Assembly (NCBI GenBank): GCA_031550085.1
Contig: JAVBOY010000034.1
Location: forward strand, 33,671-97,670
Direction of reading: 5' to 3'
DNA from: UBA4417 sp031550085
Lineage (GTDB): Bacteria; Bacteroidota; Bacteroidia; Bacteroidales; UBA4417
DNA: 64,000 nt
A program made the translations under genes and the position numbers. Positions within the stretch are counted from its first letter, which is position 1, and every line of letters begins with the position of its first letter. This document shows positions 1-8,856 of this stretch, one piece after another. Under the pieces are notes generated by a model that had not been told where the DNA came from, ran no database searches, and worked only from the letters and a program-made list of their open reading frames with translations.

Positions 1-703
1 GCGAAATTTTGTGGTGAGCCACTTCGTTCATGGCATGGAACAATTTCCAATCGTAAAGTGCCTGAAACACATGATCTAACAAGTCGTACTGATCGGTTTC
101 GGCCAGCATAAACAAATCGGGATTTTGTTTTTCCAATTCCACCCGTGCCTGTTCCCAAAAATAAGTGGGCACCAAATGCGCCATATCGCAACGAAATCCG
201 TCGATGGCCGTTTCTTTGAGCCAAAATAACATGGCATCGATCATGGCCCTGCAAGTATCCGGATTCGAATAATCCAGGCCGATCACATCTTCCCAATCGG
301 GAAAAGGCGGAAACACGTCTCCCCGCTCGTTCTGCCGGTAATAACCGGGATGTTCCCCAACCCAACGATTGTCCCAGGAGGTATGGTTGGCCACCCAGTC
401 CAAGAGGACGTACATGCCCTGTGCATGAATTTCGGAAACCAACTCCTTAAATTCCTGCAATGTCCCGAACTCTTCATTTACCGCGCAATAATCACGGATC
501 GAATAATAACTGCCCAACGTCCCTTTCCTTTTTTTTAAGCCAATGGGCTGGACGGGCATCAGCCAGATGATACCTATGCCCAATTCTTTTAACCGGGGCA
601 AATGTTCGCGAAACGCTTTAAATGTTCCGCTTGGCGTAAACTGACGGATATTCACTTCGTAAAGGGTGAGTCCGGCGAGATGTTCGGGAAATAGATTGGC
701 CAT
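1..703 (-). CDS. alpha-amylase family glycoside hydrolase (GH13), 5' part only
   Basis: Cytoplasmic GH13 enzyme acting on alpha-glucans. The frame is open from an ATG at 703 to the window edge, giving about 234 N-terminal residues; the C-terminal part lies outside. The GH13 conserved regions are visible: DWVANHTS (region I, ~residue 107), FRCDMAH (region II with the nucleophile Asp, ~175) and MLAETDQ (region III with the acid/base Glu, ~207). The N-terminus starts directly with the strand typical of the TIM barrel (YEVNIRQFT) and there is no signal peptide, so an intracellular maltodextrin or glycogen role is likely. The gene has no visible operon partner here. Confidence 0.9.
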   Translation of the reverse strand, partial: MANLFPEHLAGLTLYEVNIRQFTPSGTFKAFREHLPRLKELGIGIIWLMPVQPIGLKKRKGTLGSYYSIRDYCAVNEEFGTLQEFKELVSEIHAQGMYVLLDWVANHTSWDNRWVGEHPGYYRQNERGDVFPPFPDWEDVIGLDYSNPDTCRAMIDAMLFWLKETAIDGFRCDMAHLVPTYFWEQARVELEKQNPDLFMLAETDQYDLLDHVFQALYDWKLFHAMNEVAHHKIS

Positions 704-987
704 TTTTTTTAGAAACAAAAACAATACAAAAATTTAATTTGTTGCGAAGCTACAACAGTTTTGAAAAACATAAAGTTATTTAAAAATTGTTTTTCCCGGC
801 AGGGTCATTTCATTGTCCTTTTCCGAAAATCTTTCCTGATATCGCAACAGGCACGCCATTCAATTGAAAAAGTGCCCTTTTTAGAACAAAAGAATAATTT
901 TTTGCGTTTAAAATTCATCATGCTGTTTTGTTGTAAATTTGCGGCAGACATTTCGCCTCAACGCCAAACAGTAATCCCCTAAAATTG

Positions 988-2208
988 ATGATTCGATATA
1001 TTCTGAGATTCTTTACCATTCTTTTTAAAATTCTGGGTGCAATACTCCTTTTGGTTTTTGCATTTTTCGTCTTCCTCGCACTGCCTTATCTGATTACGCC
1101 CCGCTATAATTTCCCGGAACCCAAGCCTTTTGCCGGCAACTATTTGTGGAATCCTTACGAAAGGATGGACAGTACCCAATGGATCAAAGCCAATTTGCAT
1201 ATGCATTCTTACGAATGGTGGGGGCTTACCAACGGTACATGTTCGCCAGAAGAAATTTTATCAACCTACCGGAATTTGGGTTTTGAGAGTTTGGCTATCA
1301 GCAATTACGAAAAAATAAATAAAGTAAATCAAGAAGACAGCACTTATATTCCGACCTACGAACATGGTTTCGGGCTTTTCAAGAACCATCACTTGTGTTT
1401 GGATGCAAAAAAAGTGCTTTGGTTCGATTACTTTTTCCGGCAAGGCATTCATCAGAAACAACACGTCTTGTTCAAGTTGCGTCCGACGACCGAATTGCTC
1501 GCTATCAATCACCCGTCGTTTGCCGGAGGCTTTGAGCCGGATGAATTCAGCCGGTTGACCAATTACGATTTTGTTGAAGCGGTAAACGGATACCGCATTT
1601 CGTTGCCGCATTGGGATTCGGCTCTTTCAGCCGGAAAACCCGTCTACTTGCTGGCCAATGATGATGCCCACGATATCAAATCGCCCAAAGAAACTGCCCG
1701 CTGTTTTATGTGGGTCAATGCGCCTTCGAATGCAAAAAAAGAAGTTTTATCGGCCCTGAAACAAGGGAAAGTGATCGGCGTGTCCATGCCGGCAATCACC
1801 GATACCACATTCGAGCTTCGGAAACAGCGGCTCGATTCGCTTCCCAAGTTGCAAAGCTTGAAAATGAACGGCGATACCTTGGTGGTTGCTTTTGATAAGG
1901 CAGCTGAAAAAATCGTCTTTTATGGTCAAAACGGTACTGAACTGGCTGTAACGAACAACCAAACCGTGGCGAAGTATGGAATAAGGTCAGGAGATACTTA
2001 CGTGCGCACCGAAGTATTTTTCGAAAACGGATTGCGTTATTTTTTGAATCCGGTATTTAAAGTGTCAACCCAGGAATTCCCTCAAATGGAGCTGGCTTCG
2101 GTGAATGTTCTTGCAACCTGGATTTACCGGGCTGCCGGACTGGTTGTTCTGGCCGTATTTATTTTTTTGATTCGATTTTGTTATCTATTTTTTAGAAAAA
2201 AACGTTGA
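988..2208 (+). CDS. membrane-anchored PHP-domain phosphoesterase-like protein
   Basis: 406 residues. An N-terminal membrane segment (residues ~5-30) is followed by a PHP-type fold: NLHMHSYEWWG (residues ~65-75) is the HxH metal motif at the start of PHP domains, and later His/Asp positions (NHPSF ~172, NDDAHD ~227) fit the remaining metal ligands. A second hydrophobic helix lies at the C-terminus (~373-395) before a basic tail. PHP proteins are metal-dependent phosphoesterases; the substrate is unknown. A TTG three bases upstream is less likely as the start than this ATG. The stop overlaps the start of the glycosyltransferase gene (TGATG), so the two are translationally coupled and may act in the same envelope pathway. 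Confidence 0.8.
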   Translation: MIRYILRFFTILFKILGAILLLVFAFFVFLALPYLITPRYNFPEPKPFAGNYLWNPYERMDSTQWIKANLHMHSYEWWGLTNGTCSPEEILSTYRNLGFESLAISNYEKINKVNQEDSTYIPTYEHGFGLFKNHHLCLDAKKVLWFDYFFRQGIHQKQHVLFKLRPTTELLAINHPSFAGGFEPDEFSRLTNYDFVEAVNGYRISLPHWDSALSAGKPVYLLANDDAHDIKSPKETARCFMWVNAPSNAKKEVLSALKQGKVIGVSMPAITDTTFELRKQRLDSLPKLQSLKMNGDTLVVAFDKAAEKIVFYGQNGTELAVTNNQTVAKYGIRSGDTYVRTEVFFENGLRYFLNPVFKVSTQEFPQMELASVNVLATWIYRAAGLVVLAVFIFLIRFCYLFFRKKR

Positions 2209-3770
2209 TGGAGATTAAACGGATTTATTTTGGAAAAAACCTTTCTTATTTATTGCTGTTTTCATTACTGATTCGTGCTGTTTTCGCATTTTCAATCGAA
2301 TTCAGCAACGATGAGGTCTATTACTGGACGTATGCGTTATACCCGGCTTTAAGCCATTTCGACCATCCGCCGATGGTGGGTTGGCTGATCGAAATTTTTA
2401 CGGTCAACCTGTACTTTGATCATGAATTTTTTATCCGTTTGGCGTCCATCGTGCTGGGAACCGTCAACACCTGGCTGATTTACCGCCTGGGCTGTAAATT
2501 ATTGGATGAACGGACCGGTTGGTATGCCGCTCTTTTGTACACGGCCTCCGTTTATTGCTTTTTGATCGCTGGCATTTTTATCTTGCCCGATACACCGCAA
2601 TTGTTTTTCTGGTTGTTGACGCTTAATTTGCTTTTCAGCATTCAGCCGTGGAACGATTACGCTCCCAAAAACAAACGCAAACTTTTACTGGTTGGCGTAG
2701 CATTGGGTTTGGGGATGTTGTCGAAATACACCACCGCGTTTTTAGCCGGAGGCATTTTGTTATACATCTTGTTCTTTAACCGGAAATGGTTCAATGTAAA
2801 GAACTTATACTTATCCATGCTGATTTCGGCCCTGCTTTTTTTACCGGTCATCATTTGGAATTTCCAGAATGATTTTATCAGCTTTACATTTCACTCGGCA
2901 CGTGTCGGAACCGAAGGATACCAAGTGAATTTCCAGACTTTTTTTACGGAATTTTTCGGTGAAATTTTATACTCCAACCCGATTGTTTGGACGATTTCGA
3001 TGGTCGGTTTGATTTTCGTTTTAAGCCGGAAAAAATACCGTACCAATCCGAAAGTACAGTTGTTGCTGCTTGTTTCGTTGCCGTTGATTTTTACCTTCTG
3101 GTTTATATCGCTTTTCCGTTCCACCTTGCCGCATTGGACCGGGCCGGGCTTTGTTTCGCTGCTTCCGCTGGGCGCTCTTTGGCTGCGCGAAAAGCAAGGA
3201 TACCGGGGCCGCTTGTTTCCGACCGGGATTATTGCGGCTCTTGTGCTCTTAATTGCTGGTTGCTGCCTTGCTTTGGTTCAGATAAAAACAGGATTTATCA
3301 ATTTGGATCAGCCCAACGAAACAATGTACGCTAAGGGAAAGAATGATTTTTCGCTCGATTTGTACGGATGGCGGCAATTGGGCGATAAATTCGAAGAAAT
3401 GGCAAACCAGGATGTTGCATCGGGTACCATGCCACCCCAATCCCCTATCCTATCGCACCGCTGGTTTCCGGCTGCCAATTTTGAGTACTATGTAGCACAA
3501 CCGACCCGCCGTCTTGTTTTTGCCGTAGGCGATTTAAATTCCATTCATAAGTATTATTGGATCAACCAACGAAACGGCGGAATTCCCCCTCATTGCGATG
3601 CGTATTACATCACCTCGAGCCGCGATTTTCATGATCCGGCGGATATCGAGGCTATTTCGCCCCAATCCACCATTTTGCCGCCCGAAGCGATTCCGATTTA
3701 CCGGAATGGAAAAATTGCTTATTACTTCTTTGTTTACCGGATCAAAGGACTTACCCTGACTTCAAAATAG
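2208..3770 (+). CDS. ArnT/PMT-like integral membrane glycosyltransferase (GT39/GT83 type)
   Basis: 520 residues with about ten hydrophobic segments. The N-terminal periplasmic loop carries SNDEVYYW followed by HFDHPPMVGW (residues ~32-58), the acidic motif and aromatic/His-Pro-Pro signature of polyprenyl-phosphate-dependent glycosyltransferases such as ArnT and protein mannosyltransferases. These enzymes move a sugar from an undecaprenyl-phosphate donor to a lipid or protein acceptor at the outer face of the inner membrane. The C-terminal ~150 residues form a soluble domain. The ATG overlaps the preceding stop by one base, so the gene is coupled to the PHP-like gene. Acceptor and sugar cannot be read from the sequence. 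Confidence 0.85.
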   Translation: MEIKRIYFGKNLSYLLLFSLLIRAVFAFSIEFSNDEVYYWTYALYPALSHFDHPPMVGWLIEIFTVNLYFDHEFFIRLASIVLGTVNTWLIYRLGCKLLDERTGWYAALLYTASVYCFLIAGIFILPDTPQLFFWLLTLNLLFSIQPWNDYAPKNKRKLLLVGVALGLGMLSKYTTAFLAGGILLYILFFNRKWFNVKNLYLSMLISALLFLPVIIWNFQNDFISFTFHSARVGTEGYQVNFQTFFTEFFGEILYSNPIVWTISMVGLIFVLSRKKYRTNPKVQLLLLVSLPLIFTFWFISLFRSTLPHWTGPGFVSLLPLGALWLREKQGYRGRLFPTGIIAALVLLIAGCCLALVQIKTGFINLDQPNETMYAKGKNDFSLDLYGWRQLGDKFEEMANQDVASGTMPPQSPILSHRWFPAANFEYYVAQPTRRLVFAVGDLNSIHKYYWINQRNGGIPPHCDAYYITSSRDFHDPADIEAISPQSTILPPEAIPIYRNGKIAYYFFVYRIKGLTLTSK

Positions 3771-3983
3771 CCATATTGTACTCTTTTTTGCTCCGGTATA
3801 ACTATTACAGCATGATTCCTTTGTTTTTTAGTTCATTTTTAGGATTCACCCTTTCTGATCGATTGATTCCCTTGCTATTCCACCATATGTTCCATTTTTT
3901 GGTTCCAGATTTTCTATTTGCAACAATTGATGAAAAATCCGCTTCCCCAGTATTTTTTTTCGTTTAAGTTTCAATTTTCGGTT

Positions 3984-4547
3984 TTATCTTTCGATATCGA
4001 TATCGTATTTGTGTAAAAGTCCCGAAACTCCGTAAATGGAAAATTTTGCTTTTTTAATCCGGTTGGTTTCAGGATCGATGGAATAGTTGTAAGCCGTTCG
4101 AAAGTCAGCCTTTTCGAGTATGGTGTGATCAAACACGGCTTGGGTAAGATTGCAGTTGTCAAACACGGAACTTGTCAAATCGGTTTCGGCAAAATCGGCT
4201 TCTTGCAACTGCGAATTTTTGAAAAGGGTCTTTTTGATTTTCATTTTGTAAAACGAAGAATGGTTTAGCTGGCAGCCCTCGAATGAAAAAGAAAGTCCGA
4301 ACTCGTTACAAGCGTCAAACCGGAGCCCCAACATCTTGCAATCCTTGAATTTTATATCCCGGAATGCCGTTTTGTTGAGTTTAGCCAAACTGAAATTACA
4401 GCCGTTAAAGGTGCAGTCTATAAATCTAAAGCCGGAAAGGTCCTTGTCGGCAAAATTGCAACTATTGAAAATACAGTTTTCGTATTCGCCTTTTGCCACC
4501 AAATCGTTTGGGTCAAAAGTTTTATTTTGCATATATACTTCTTGCAT
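3984..4547 (-). CDS. pentapeptide-repeat protein (Qnr-like fold)
   Basis: 187 residues made almost entirely of A(D/N)LxF-type pentapeptides (CIFNSCNFADKDLSGFRF, CTFNGCNFSLAKL, ADFAETDLTSSVF), which form a right-handed quadrilateral beta-helix. A short hydrophobic break in the middle and a C-terminal helix (VSGLLHKYDI) resemble Qnr/MfpA-type DNA mimics. Length is slightly below Qnr (~218). Whether it protects gyrase cannot be told from sequence. A second Met five codons in (4532) is an equally possible start. It begins a run of minus-strand accessory genes without tight operon spacing. Confidence 0.8.
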   Translation of the reverse strand: MQEVYMQNKTFDPNDLVAKGEYENCIFNSCNFADKDLSGFRFIDCTFNGCNFSLAKLNKTAFRDIKFKDCKMLGLRFDACNEFGLSFSFEGCQLNHSSFYKMKIKKTLFKNSQLQEADFAETDLTSSVFDNCNLTQAVFDHTILEKADFRTAYNYSIDPETNRIKKAKFSIYGVSGLLHKYDIDIER

Positions 4548-4630
4548 GGTCTATTCTGTTATTTTTACAATATCTCGTTCTATTTTCCACGAACGATCGG
4601 GTATTGGTTTTTTATTTTCTCCTCTCTTAT

Positions 4631-4690
4631 TGTTTTGCAGGCAAAGCCTGTTTGATCCATCCGACTTAGGCATAGCCTAAGCCGAACGGA
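4631..4690. repeat. REP-like hairpin element, copy 1
   Basis: Two short inverted repeats: CAGGC-AAA-GCCTG (4638-4650) and TTAGGC-ATA-GCCTAA (4666-4680), joined by a 15-base spacer. A degenerate copy with the same spacer lies at 5338-5398, so this is a dispersed intergenic element rather than a terminator; no T-run follows. Confidence 0.6.
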
Positions 4691-4693
4691 AGT

Positions 4694-5266
4694 TTACTTT
4701 TCTTTTTTTATCCAAACACGGGTGATTTCTCCAAAGACATATTTGCGGTAATCGCTGGCTTCTTTGTAAGCTTCGTTTAAATAATCCTTTGCTTCCTGTG
4801 TGTAAAAATCAGTGAATTGAGGGGTCGTAATTTGTATTAACTTGCATTCAATAATCAGTCCGGCTTCTTTGAAAGACATTTCGCCGGAAGGGGTTTGAAC
4901 ATGGGTCAATTCCACTTCTTTCATTTTTTCGGTATCTCTTCCCGATTTGCTTCCCAAGAAGAGTATTTGCGCCCTATATTCATCCGGAAAGTAAGACATC
5001 GTATAAGTTTGCTCTTTTCGAATCAATTCGAGTGTATAACGGTCTGTTCGAAGCACACACCAAGTAACCGGTTTCTTGAAAAGTATTCCAAAACCGCCTC
5101 CACTGCCGGTCATGGCATTATAATGGTCCTCTTTACCGGCCGTAATCACCGGAAAAACTTTTCCTGCCAGCGTAAATACATCGCTGCCGATCTCTTCCGG
5201 AGAAATTTGTTTAAATAATTGGTCAAAATTCATTTCTTTGCCATTTGCATGATTTGATTTTTTCAT
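4694..5266 (-). CDS. flavin reductase-like protein (FMN-binding split barrel)
   Basis: 190 residues. The region from ~residue 28 (VFTLAGKVFPVITAG) through a flavin-contacting loop (NAMTGSGGGFG, ~50-60), then KPVTWCVLR and YTMSYFP, matches the small FMN-binding split-barrel flavin reductases common in Bacteroidales. No signal peptide, so cytoplasmic. Electron donor and acceptor are unknown. The start could instead be the internal Met at 5233 (MNFDQL). The neighbours are unrelated, so context does not help. Family assigned by eye and memory. Confidence 0.65.
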   Translation of the reverse strand: MKKSNHANGKEMNFDQLFKQISPEEIGSDVFTLAGKVFPVITAGKEDHYNAMTGSGGGFGILFKKPVTWCVLRTDRYTLELIRKEQTYTMSYFPDEYRAQILFLGSKSGRDTEKMKEVELTHVQTPSGEMSFKEAGLIIECKLIQITTPQFTDFYTQEAKDYLNEAYKEASDYRKYVFGEITRVWIKKEK

Positions 5267-5337
5267 TTTTTTTAATTCTATTTTTCTCCATTTACTTGTT
5301 GGTATCCTGTCCGAACGAGCTAGCTGTTTATTTACTC

Positions 5338-5398
5338 TCTGTTTTCAGAGGCAAGGCCTGTTTGAATCAATCCGACTGGTGTAGCCTAAGCCAAACGA
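5338..5398. repeat. REP-like hairpin element, copy 2 (degenerate)
   Basis: Matches the element at 4631-4690: AGGCAAGGCCTG replaces the first hairpin, followed by the same TTTGA..ATCCGACT spacer and a decayed second hairpin (GTAGCCTAAGCC). Confidence 0.55.
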
Positions 5399-5444
5399 TG
5401 CTAACTACGATTTACTTGTTATCGGATCTGCTTTGTATCAAAAA

Positions 5445-6365
5445 TTATTTTTCCAACACGGCGTTGCATTCCAAATTTCCTCCTGCAATAACCGCCAACC
5501 ATACGGCCATATCTTCTATCCGAAAGTTTCCGGAAATACTTGCGGCTCCACCGGTTATTTCGGAATGAACCGTCGGAGAAACCAGCACCTTCCGGTTATA
5601 AACGATAGCCAAGCATTTTCCGATATTGTTTTGAGTCATGACAGCCCATGGCTGATGGAATTCTTTTTTGAACCGGATGGCTATTTCAGGAAATCCATAG
5701 GCGTTTACTTCCTTAGATATTTTATCCACACTGAAAGGGAAAGCCATCGGAAATGGTGTCATTTTTTTGATCGCTACTAATTCAAAAACGGGCTCCCATT
5801 TATTAACGGGCATGAACGTCCACATAAAAAGGATGTGACCGGAAAATTCCTTTACTTCCTGCCGGTTGAGGATGGCGCTTATTTGTGCCGTATCGCTGGC
5901 TTTTGCACTTCCTACCTTACAGCCGGGATTGAAATTTCCTTCGTGATCCATATTGGGTTGGAGCCGGGTAAACCAGGGGTATTTTTTTTGATCTTCATCG
6001 GCTATGGCGGTGGTGTCTTGTTCTTTTTTCAGGATATCGTTGATACGAAGCATCAGCGGATAGACCTCAAAATTTTCACAGGTTTCGTAAATGGCGACCT
6101 CGCCTTTTATCAGCAACAGTTCTTGCAATGTGGTTGTGTCGATGGGTTTGCGAATCGACAGTTTGATGCGGTTGTCTTTGAGTAATTCGGCTTTGTTTTT
6201 CTTGTGGAAGGTCTGCAATCGCTTGGCTATTACTTCAACGGCCTGGGAAGCATTGCAGGGCGAAAGAAAGCGTGCATACACGGTTCCTTTTTCTTGTGCT
6301 TGAGATGCAAGAATTACGAATAAAAGGGTTGTAAAAAGCAAGTTACGTATTAGAAAAGGTTTCAT
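5445..6365 (-). CDS. exported orphan SecD-like (P1-type) domain protein
   Basis: 306 residues. A signal peptide (residues 1-23, ending SQA) is followed by a soluble domain. The C-terminal ~50 residues (VLVSPTVHSEITGGAASISG, then FRIEDM and a GNL segment) strongly resemble the end of the SecD first periplasmic domain, where a TGG-x-xxI-G element precedes the 'LA..L..G.L' helix. The N-terminal part (AVEVIAKRLQTF.., LSIRKPIDTTTLQELLLIKGEVAIYE) matches the P1 base. The SecDF membrane segments are absent, so this is not a translocase. It may be a free-standing periplasmic chaperone-like relative; its function is unknown. Confidence 0.6.
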   Translation of the reverse strand: MKPFLIRNLLFTTLLFVILASQAQEKGTVYARFLSPCNASQAVEVIAKRLQTFHKKNKAELLKDNRIKLSIRKPIDTTTLQELLLIKGEVAIYETCENFEVYPLMLRINDILKKEQDTTAIADEDQKKYPWFTRLQPNMDHEGNFNPGCKVGSAKASDTAQISAILNRQEVKEFSGHILFMWTFMPVNKWEPVFELVAIKKMTPFPMAFPFSVDKISKEVNAYGFPEIAIRFKKEFHQPWAVMTQNNIGKCLAIVYNRKVLVSPTVHSEITGGAASISGNFRIEDMAVWLAVIAGGNLECNAVLEK

Positions 6366-6412
6366 GCTTTATTTTTCTATACAATGAAATTTTGCATTTG
6401 CAATTCTTTTGC

Positions 6413-7012
6413 TTATTCGGAAAACAGGGTTTTCAACCAATCTTTCAATATGGCGATGTATTCCCGGAATGTATTGTATCTTATGTTTTTGTAATTCGAT
6501 TTGTCAGCGCTTATTCCGTAGCACACCAACCCCAATTTACGGCCGATAAATACCGCCCGGTCAAGGTGGTAGTTTTGTGTCACAAGGGTGATTGTATCCA
6601 GTTGAAAAACGTGTTTGGCACGATGCAAGGATTCGTATGTTGTGTAGCCTGCCGTATCGACGGTTATTTTTTCTTCGGGGACGTTTTGTTCCAGCAAATA
6701 GTTTTTCATAACCGATACTTCGTCGTCTTGGTCGTTTCCGTTATCGCCTGAAATTAGAATCCGGCCGATTTTTTGCCGGTGATACAATTCAATACCTTTG
6801 TCCAAACGGTCTTTTAGATAAACCGAAGGTTTTTCTCCATGGATGCCTGCGCCGAGAATCAAGCCGACCGGAGCGTTTGGAATGTTCCCGATATTTTTAT
6901 AGCCGTATCGGTTGGCTTCGTGTTTGGTGTAATATAATAAACCACCTGTGATAAAAATAAGTAATGCAATGATTACCATCAACAAGCGTTTTTTGGGTGA
7001 TTTCTTTTTCAT
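6413..7012 (-). CDS. SanA/YdcF-like DUF218 membrane protein
   Basis: 199 residues: basic N-terminus, one membrane helix (~10-27), then a DUF218 domain facing the periplasm. Family signatures: VGLILGAGIHG (~50), LKDRLDKGIELY (~67), ILISGDNG (~86), E-x-x-x-MKNYLLEQNVPEEKI (~98) and YHLDRAVFIGRKLGL (~148). E. coli SanA affects envelope permeability to vancomycin; the biochemical activity is not established. The stop-to-start distance from the upstream membrane-protein gene is 18 bases, so the two are probably co-transcribed. Confidence 0.85.
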   Translation of the reverse strand: MKKKSPKKRLLMVIIALLIFITGGLLYYTKHEANRYGYKNIGNIPNAPVGLILGAGIHGEKPSVYLKDRLDKGIELYHRQKIGRILISGDNGNDQDDEVSVMKNYLLEQNVPEEKITVDTAGYTTYESLHRAKHVFQLDTITLVTQNYHLDRAVFIGRKLGLVCYGISADKSNYKNIRYNTFREYIAILKDWLKTLFSE

Positions 7013-7030
7013 ATTTTACAAATCCCAATT

Positions 7031-7495
7031 TTATTTTCGAGCCAGCATCCGGAAAAACAAGGCAAGTAACAGATAGAAAAACAAAGTCACGAAAGTGATT
7101 AGTACCGGCATTCTCAACTCAGTATCGTTATAACAACCGCGCTCAAACAGGACATGCCACAGAAAGCTGTGTTCCAAACGGGGTTCGATTTTATAGAGCA
7201 TGCATGCACCTCCGAATGTTAGGATGCCTCCCAGAAGTAAGCATCCTGAAGGAACGAAACTGCTTAGCCAATACTTGGCACGTTTGGTGAATTTTGATTT
7301 GTGCAGGCAGAAAAATAATAATACACCGGCAATAAGCGGAAACAGGGCTAAAAGGATATACCCCACTGTATACTCGTAGCCGGGCGTGCCGTCACAGGGG
7401 CCGATTACCACAAATCCTTTGTCTACCAGCCACAGGTAGCCGAAAACAAAGGGAATAAAACTGAGTAATTTTATGGAAACAGGTGTTTTTTGCAT
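7031..7495 (-). CDS. four-helix integral membrane protein of unknown function
   Basis: 154 residues with four hydrophobic segments (~8-28, 46-63, 82-101, 130-151) and a Cys-containing loop (GPCDGTPGYEYTVG) after the first. No family is recognised. It lies 18 bases upstream of the SanA-like gene on the same strand and probably shares its transcript. A start further downstream is unlikely because the first helix would be lost. Confidence 0.6.
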   Translation of the reverse strand: MQKTPVSIKLLSFIPFVFGYLWLVDKGFVVIGPCDGTPGYEYTVGYILLALFPLIAGVLLFFCLHKSKFTKRAKYWLSSFVPSGCLLLGGILTFGGACMLYKIEPRLEHSFLWHVLFERGCYNDTELRMPVLITFVTLFFYLLLALFFRMLARK

Positions 7496-7519
7496 ATTTA
7501 CTCTTCGTTTTGTTGTCTT

Positions 7520-7545
7520 TTATCCATCGGCTAAAGCCGATAGCA
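7520..7545. repeat. REP-like hairpin in the 7496-7623 gap
   Basis: Contains the perfect inverted repeat ATCGGC-TAAA-GCCGAT, the same short-loop style as the other intergenic hairpins of the window. It is flanked by T-rich sequence but has no adjoining T-run to make it a clear terminator. Confidence 0.45.
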
Positions 7546-7623
7546 ATGGTTTTATTGTTTTTTTTATCTGTTAGCTTTGGTTAACAGTGAAGTATTAGAT
7601 TATTTTCTCCAATAACAGGAATT

Positions 7624-8541
7624 TTATTTTTCTTTTAATTGCATGACTTTCTCCAACAGGGAAGGCAAACCGCTGGCTTCTTCCAGCAGGTCGTTGTTCC
7701 AGAAACTGAGGATACAACTCACATAGTTGCCCCGCACGGGAGCTACCACATAGTAAATGGTCAGCGAATGAGTATTTCCGCCTCCGGTATTGAGCAACAG
7801 GGCTGCGGTTTCGCCTTCGAACCGGTAGGTAATGCGGCGGGCTTTCAGCGGTTGGTTTTCAAAAACGACAGCCACCCATTCGTCGGCAGTGGGTTGGGCA
7901 GCTTGCATTTTGCAATTTGCCGTAACATAGCGTTGCGTTTCTACCGAAAGTGCCGCATCGGCGGAATCTTTGTGTACCGACCAACTCATTTCGCCGTGAT
8001 AGGGACATTGTACACAGTTGACATTGGTCCAGCCACAAGCATAAGTGCCTAGTTCTATTTTGCGGCCGGCAAAATTCAGGGTGTTGAAAAACTTTTTGTT
8101 GTAAACGGATTCGGGAATTTTCTTCTCCAGAATCAGCGGGGTAAGAATTTGCTGGAGTTCGTCGCAGCGTTTGTTGACCGACATGTAAATGATGTGCGTG
8201 ATGTTGCCTTTTTCGTTCTGGACGATGTAATTAGTACTGTATTGCAGGATGTCGCCGCAAAGGGTATCGATTTGCTCAAATACAAAGTTTGTAGCGGCTA
8301 TGGCCGGGCTCGATTTTTTCAGTTCGCTTTCTTGGATTGACAAGCCTTTGCAGATATTTTCTTTGGAAAACGGAATCTGGGTTACCTGACAGGTAATGGT
8401 CACACCGTCGACATCGTAATAGTCGACTTTGTTTTCAGTAATGGCTTGCAGGCGTTCGAACAGTTTGTTGTTTGCCGGTTTGTTTTGGGCAAAGAGCAAG
8501 GCTGGCAGCCAAGCAAAAAGAATAAGTACGTTTATTTTCAT
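7624..8541 (-). CDS. exported protein of unknown function, 305 aa
   Basis: The start is set at the Met that begins a clear signal peptide (MKINVLILFAWLPALLFAQ). The frame is also open upstream, but that sequence is an ankyrin-like remnant and would bury the signal peptide in the protein. The mature part has paired cysteines (TYACGWTNVNCVQC, ~190) and no family I recognise. Predicted periplasmic or surface protein. No operon partners are evident. Confidence 0.6.
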   Translation of the reverse strand: MKINVLILFAWLPALLFAQNKPANNKLFERLQAITENKVDYYDVDGVTITCQVTQIPFSKENICKGLSIQESELKKSSPAIAATNFVFEQIDTLCGDILQYSTNYIVQNEKGNITHIIYMSVNKRCDELQQILTPLILEKKIPESVYNKKFFNTLNFAGRKIELGTYACGWTNVNCVQCPYHGEMSWSVHKDSADAALSVETQRYVTANCKMQAAQPTADEWVAVVFENQPLKARRITYRFEGETAALLLNTGGGNTHSLTIYYVVAPVRGNYVSCILSFWNNDLLEEASGLPSLLEKVMQLKEK

Positions 8542-8856
8542 GAGGGATTTATTTGTGCATTTCTTCGGTGCGTCGGATTTGTAGATTTTCAAGAAGCAAG
8601 TCCGGCATTTTCTCATTTCGTTAAAAGCACGGTTTGGATCGGCTCCTTTGTCCAATAACTGCTTCACAAAACAGATATCCTGCGCGGCAATGGCAATTTC
8701 CAATGCGCCGGAAGCGAAATATTCATCTTCGCCACCGGTTTCGATATTCACTTTGTCGTTTATAAATTTTTTTGCCATGTCGCAACGCTTGTATTTGCAG
8801 GCATAACCAAGTAAAGCATACCTTTCCTGATAATTTTTATTTCGAAAACAAGGAAA
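8542..8856 (-). pseudogene. ankyrin-repeat remnant in frame with the next gene
   Basis: In-frame translation from just after the LytTR gene's stop reads like one and a half ankyrin repeats (YALLGYACKYKRCDMAKKFI, then ALEIAIAAQDICFVKQLLDKGADPN). It lacks a plausible start or upstream portion and then runs on in frame, without a stop, into the signal peptide of the following gene. The likeliest reading is a decayed ankyrin gene whose 5' part was lost; a functional 384-residue fusion is unlikely. Confidence 0.5.
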
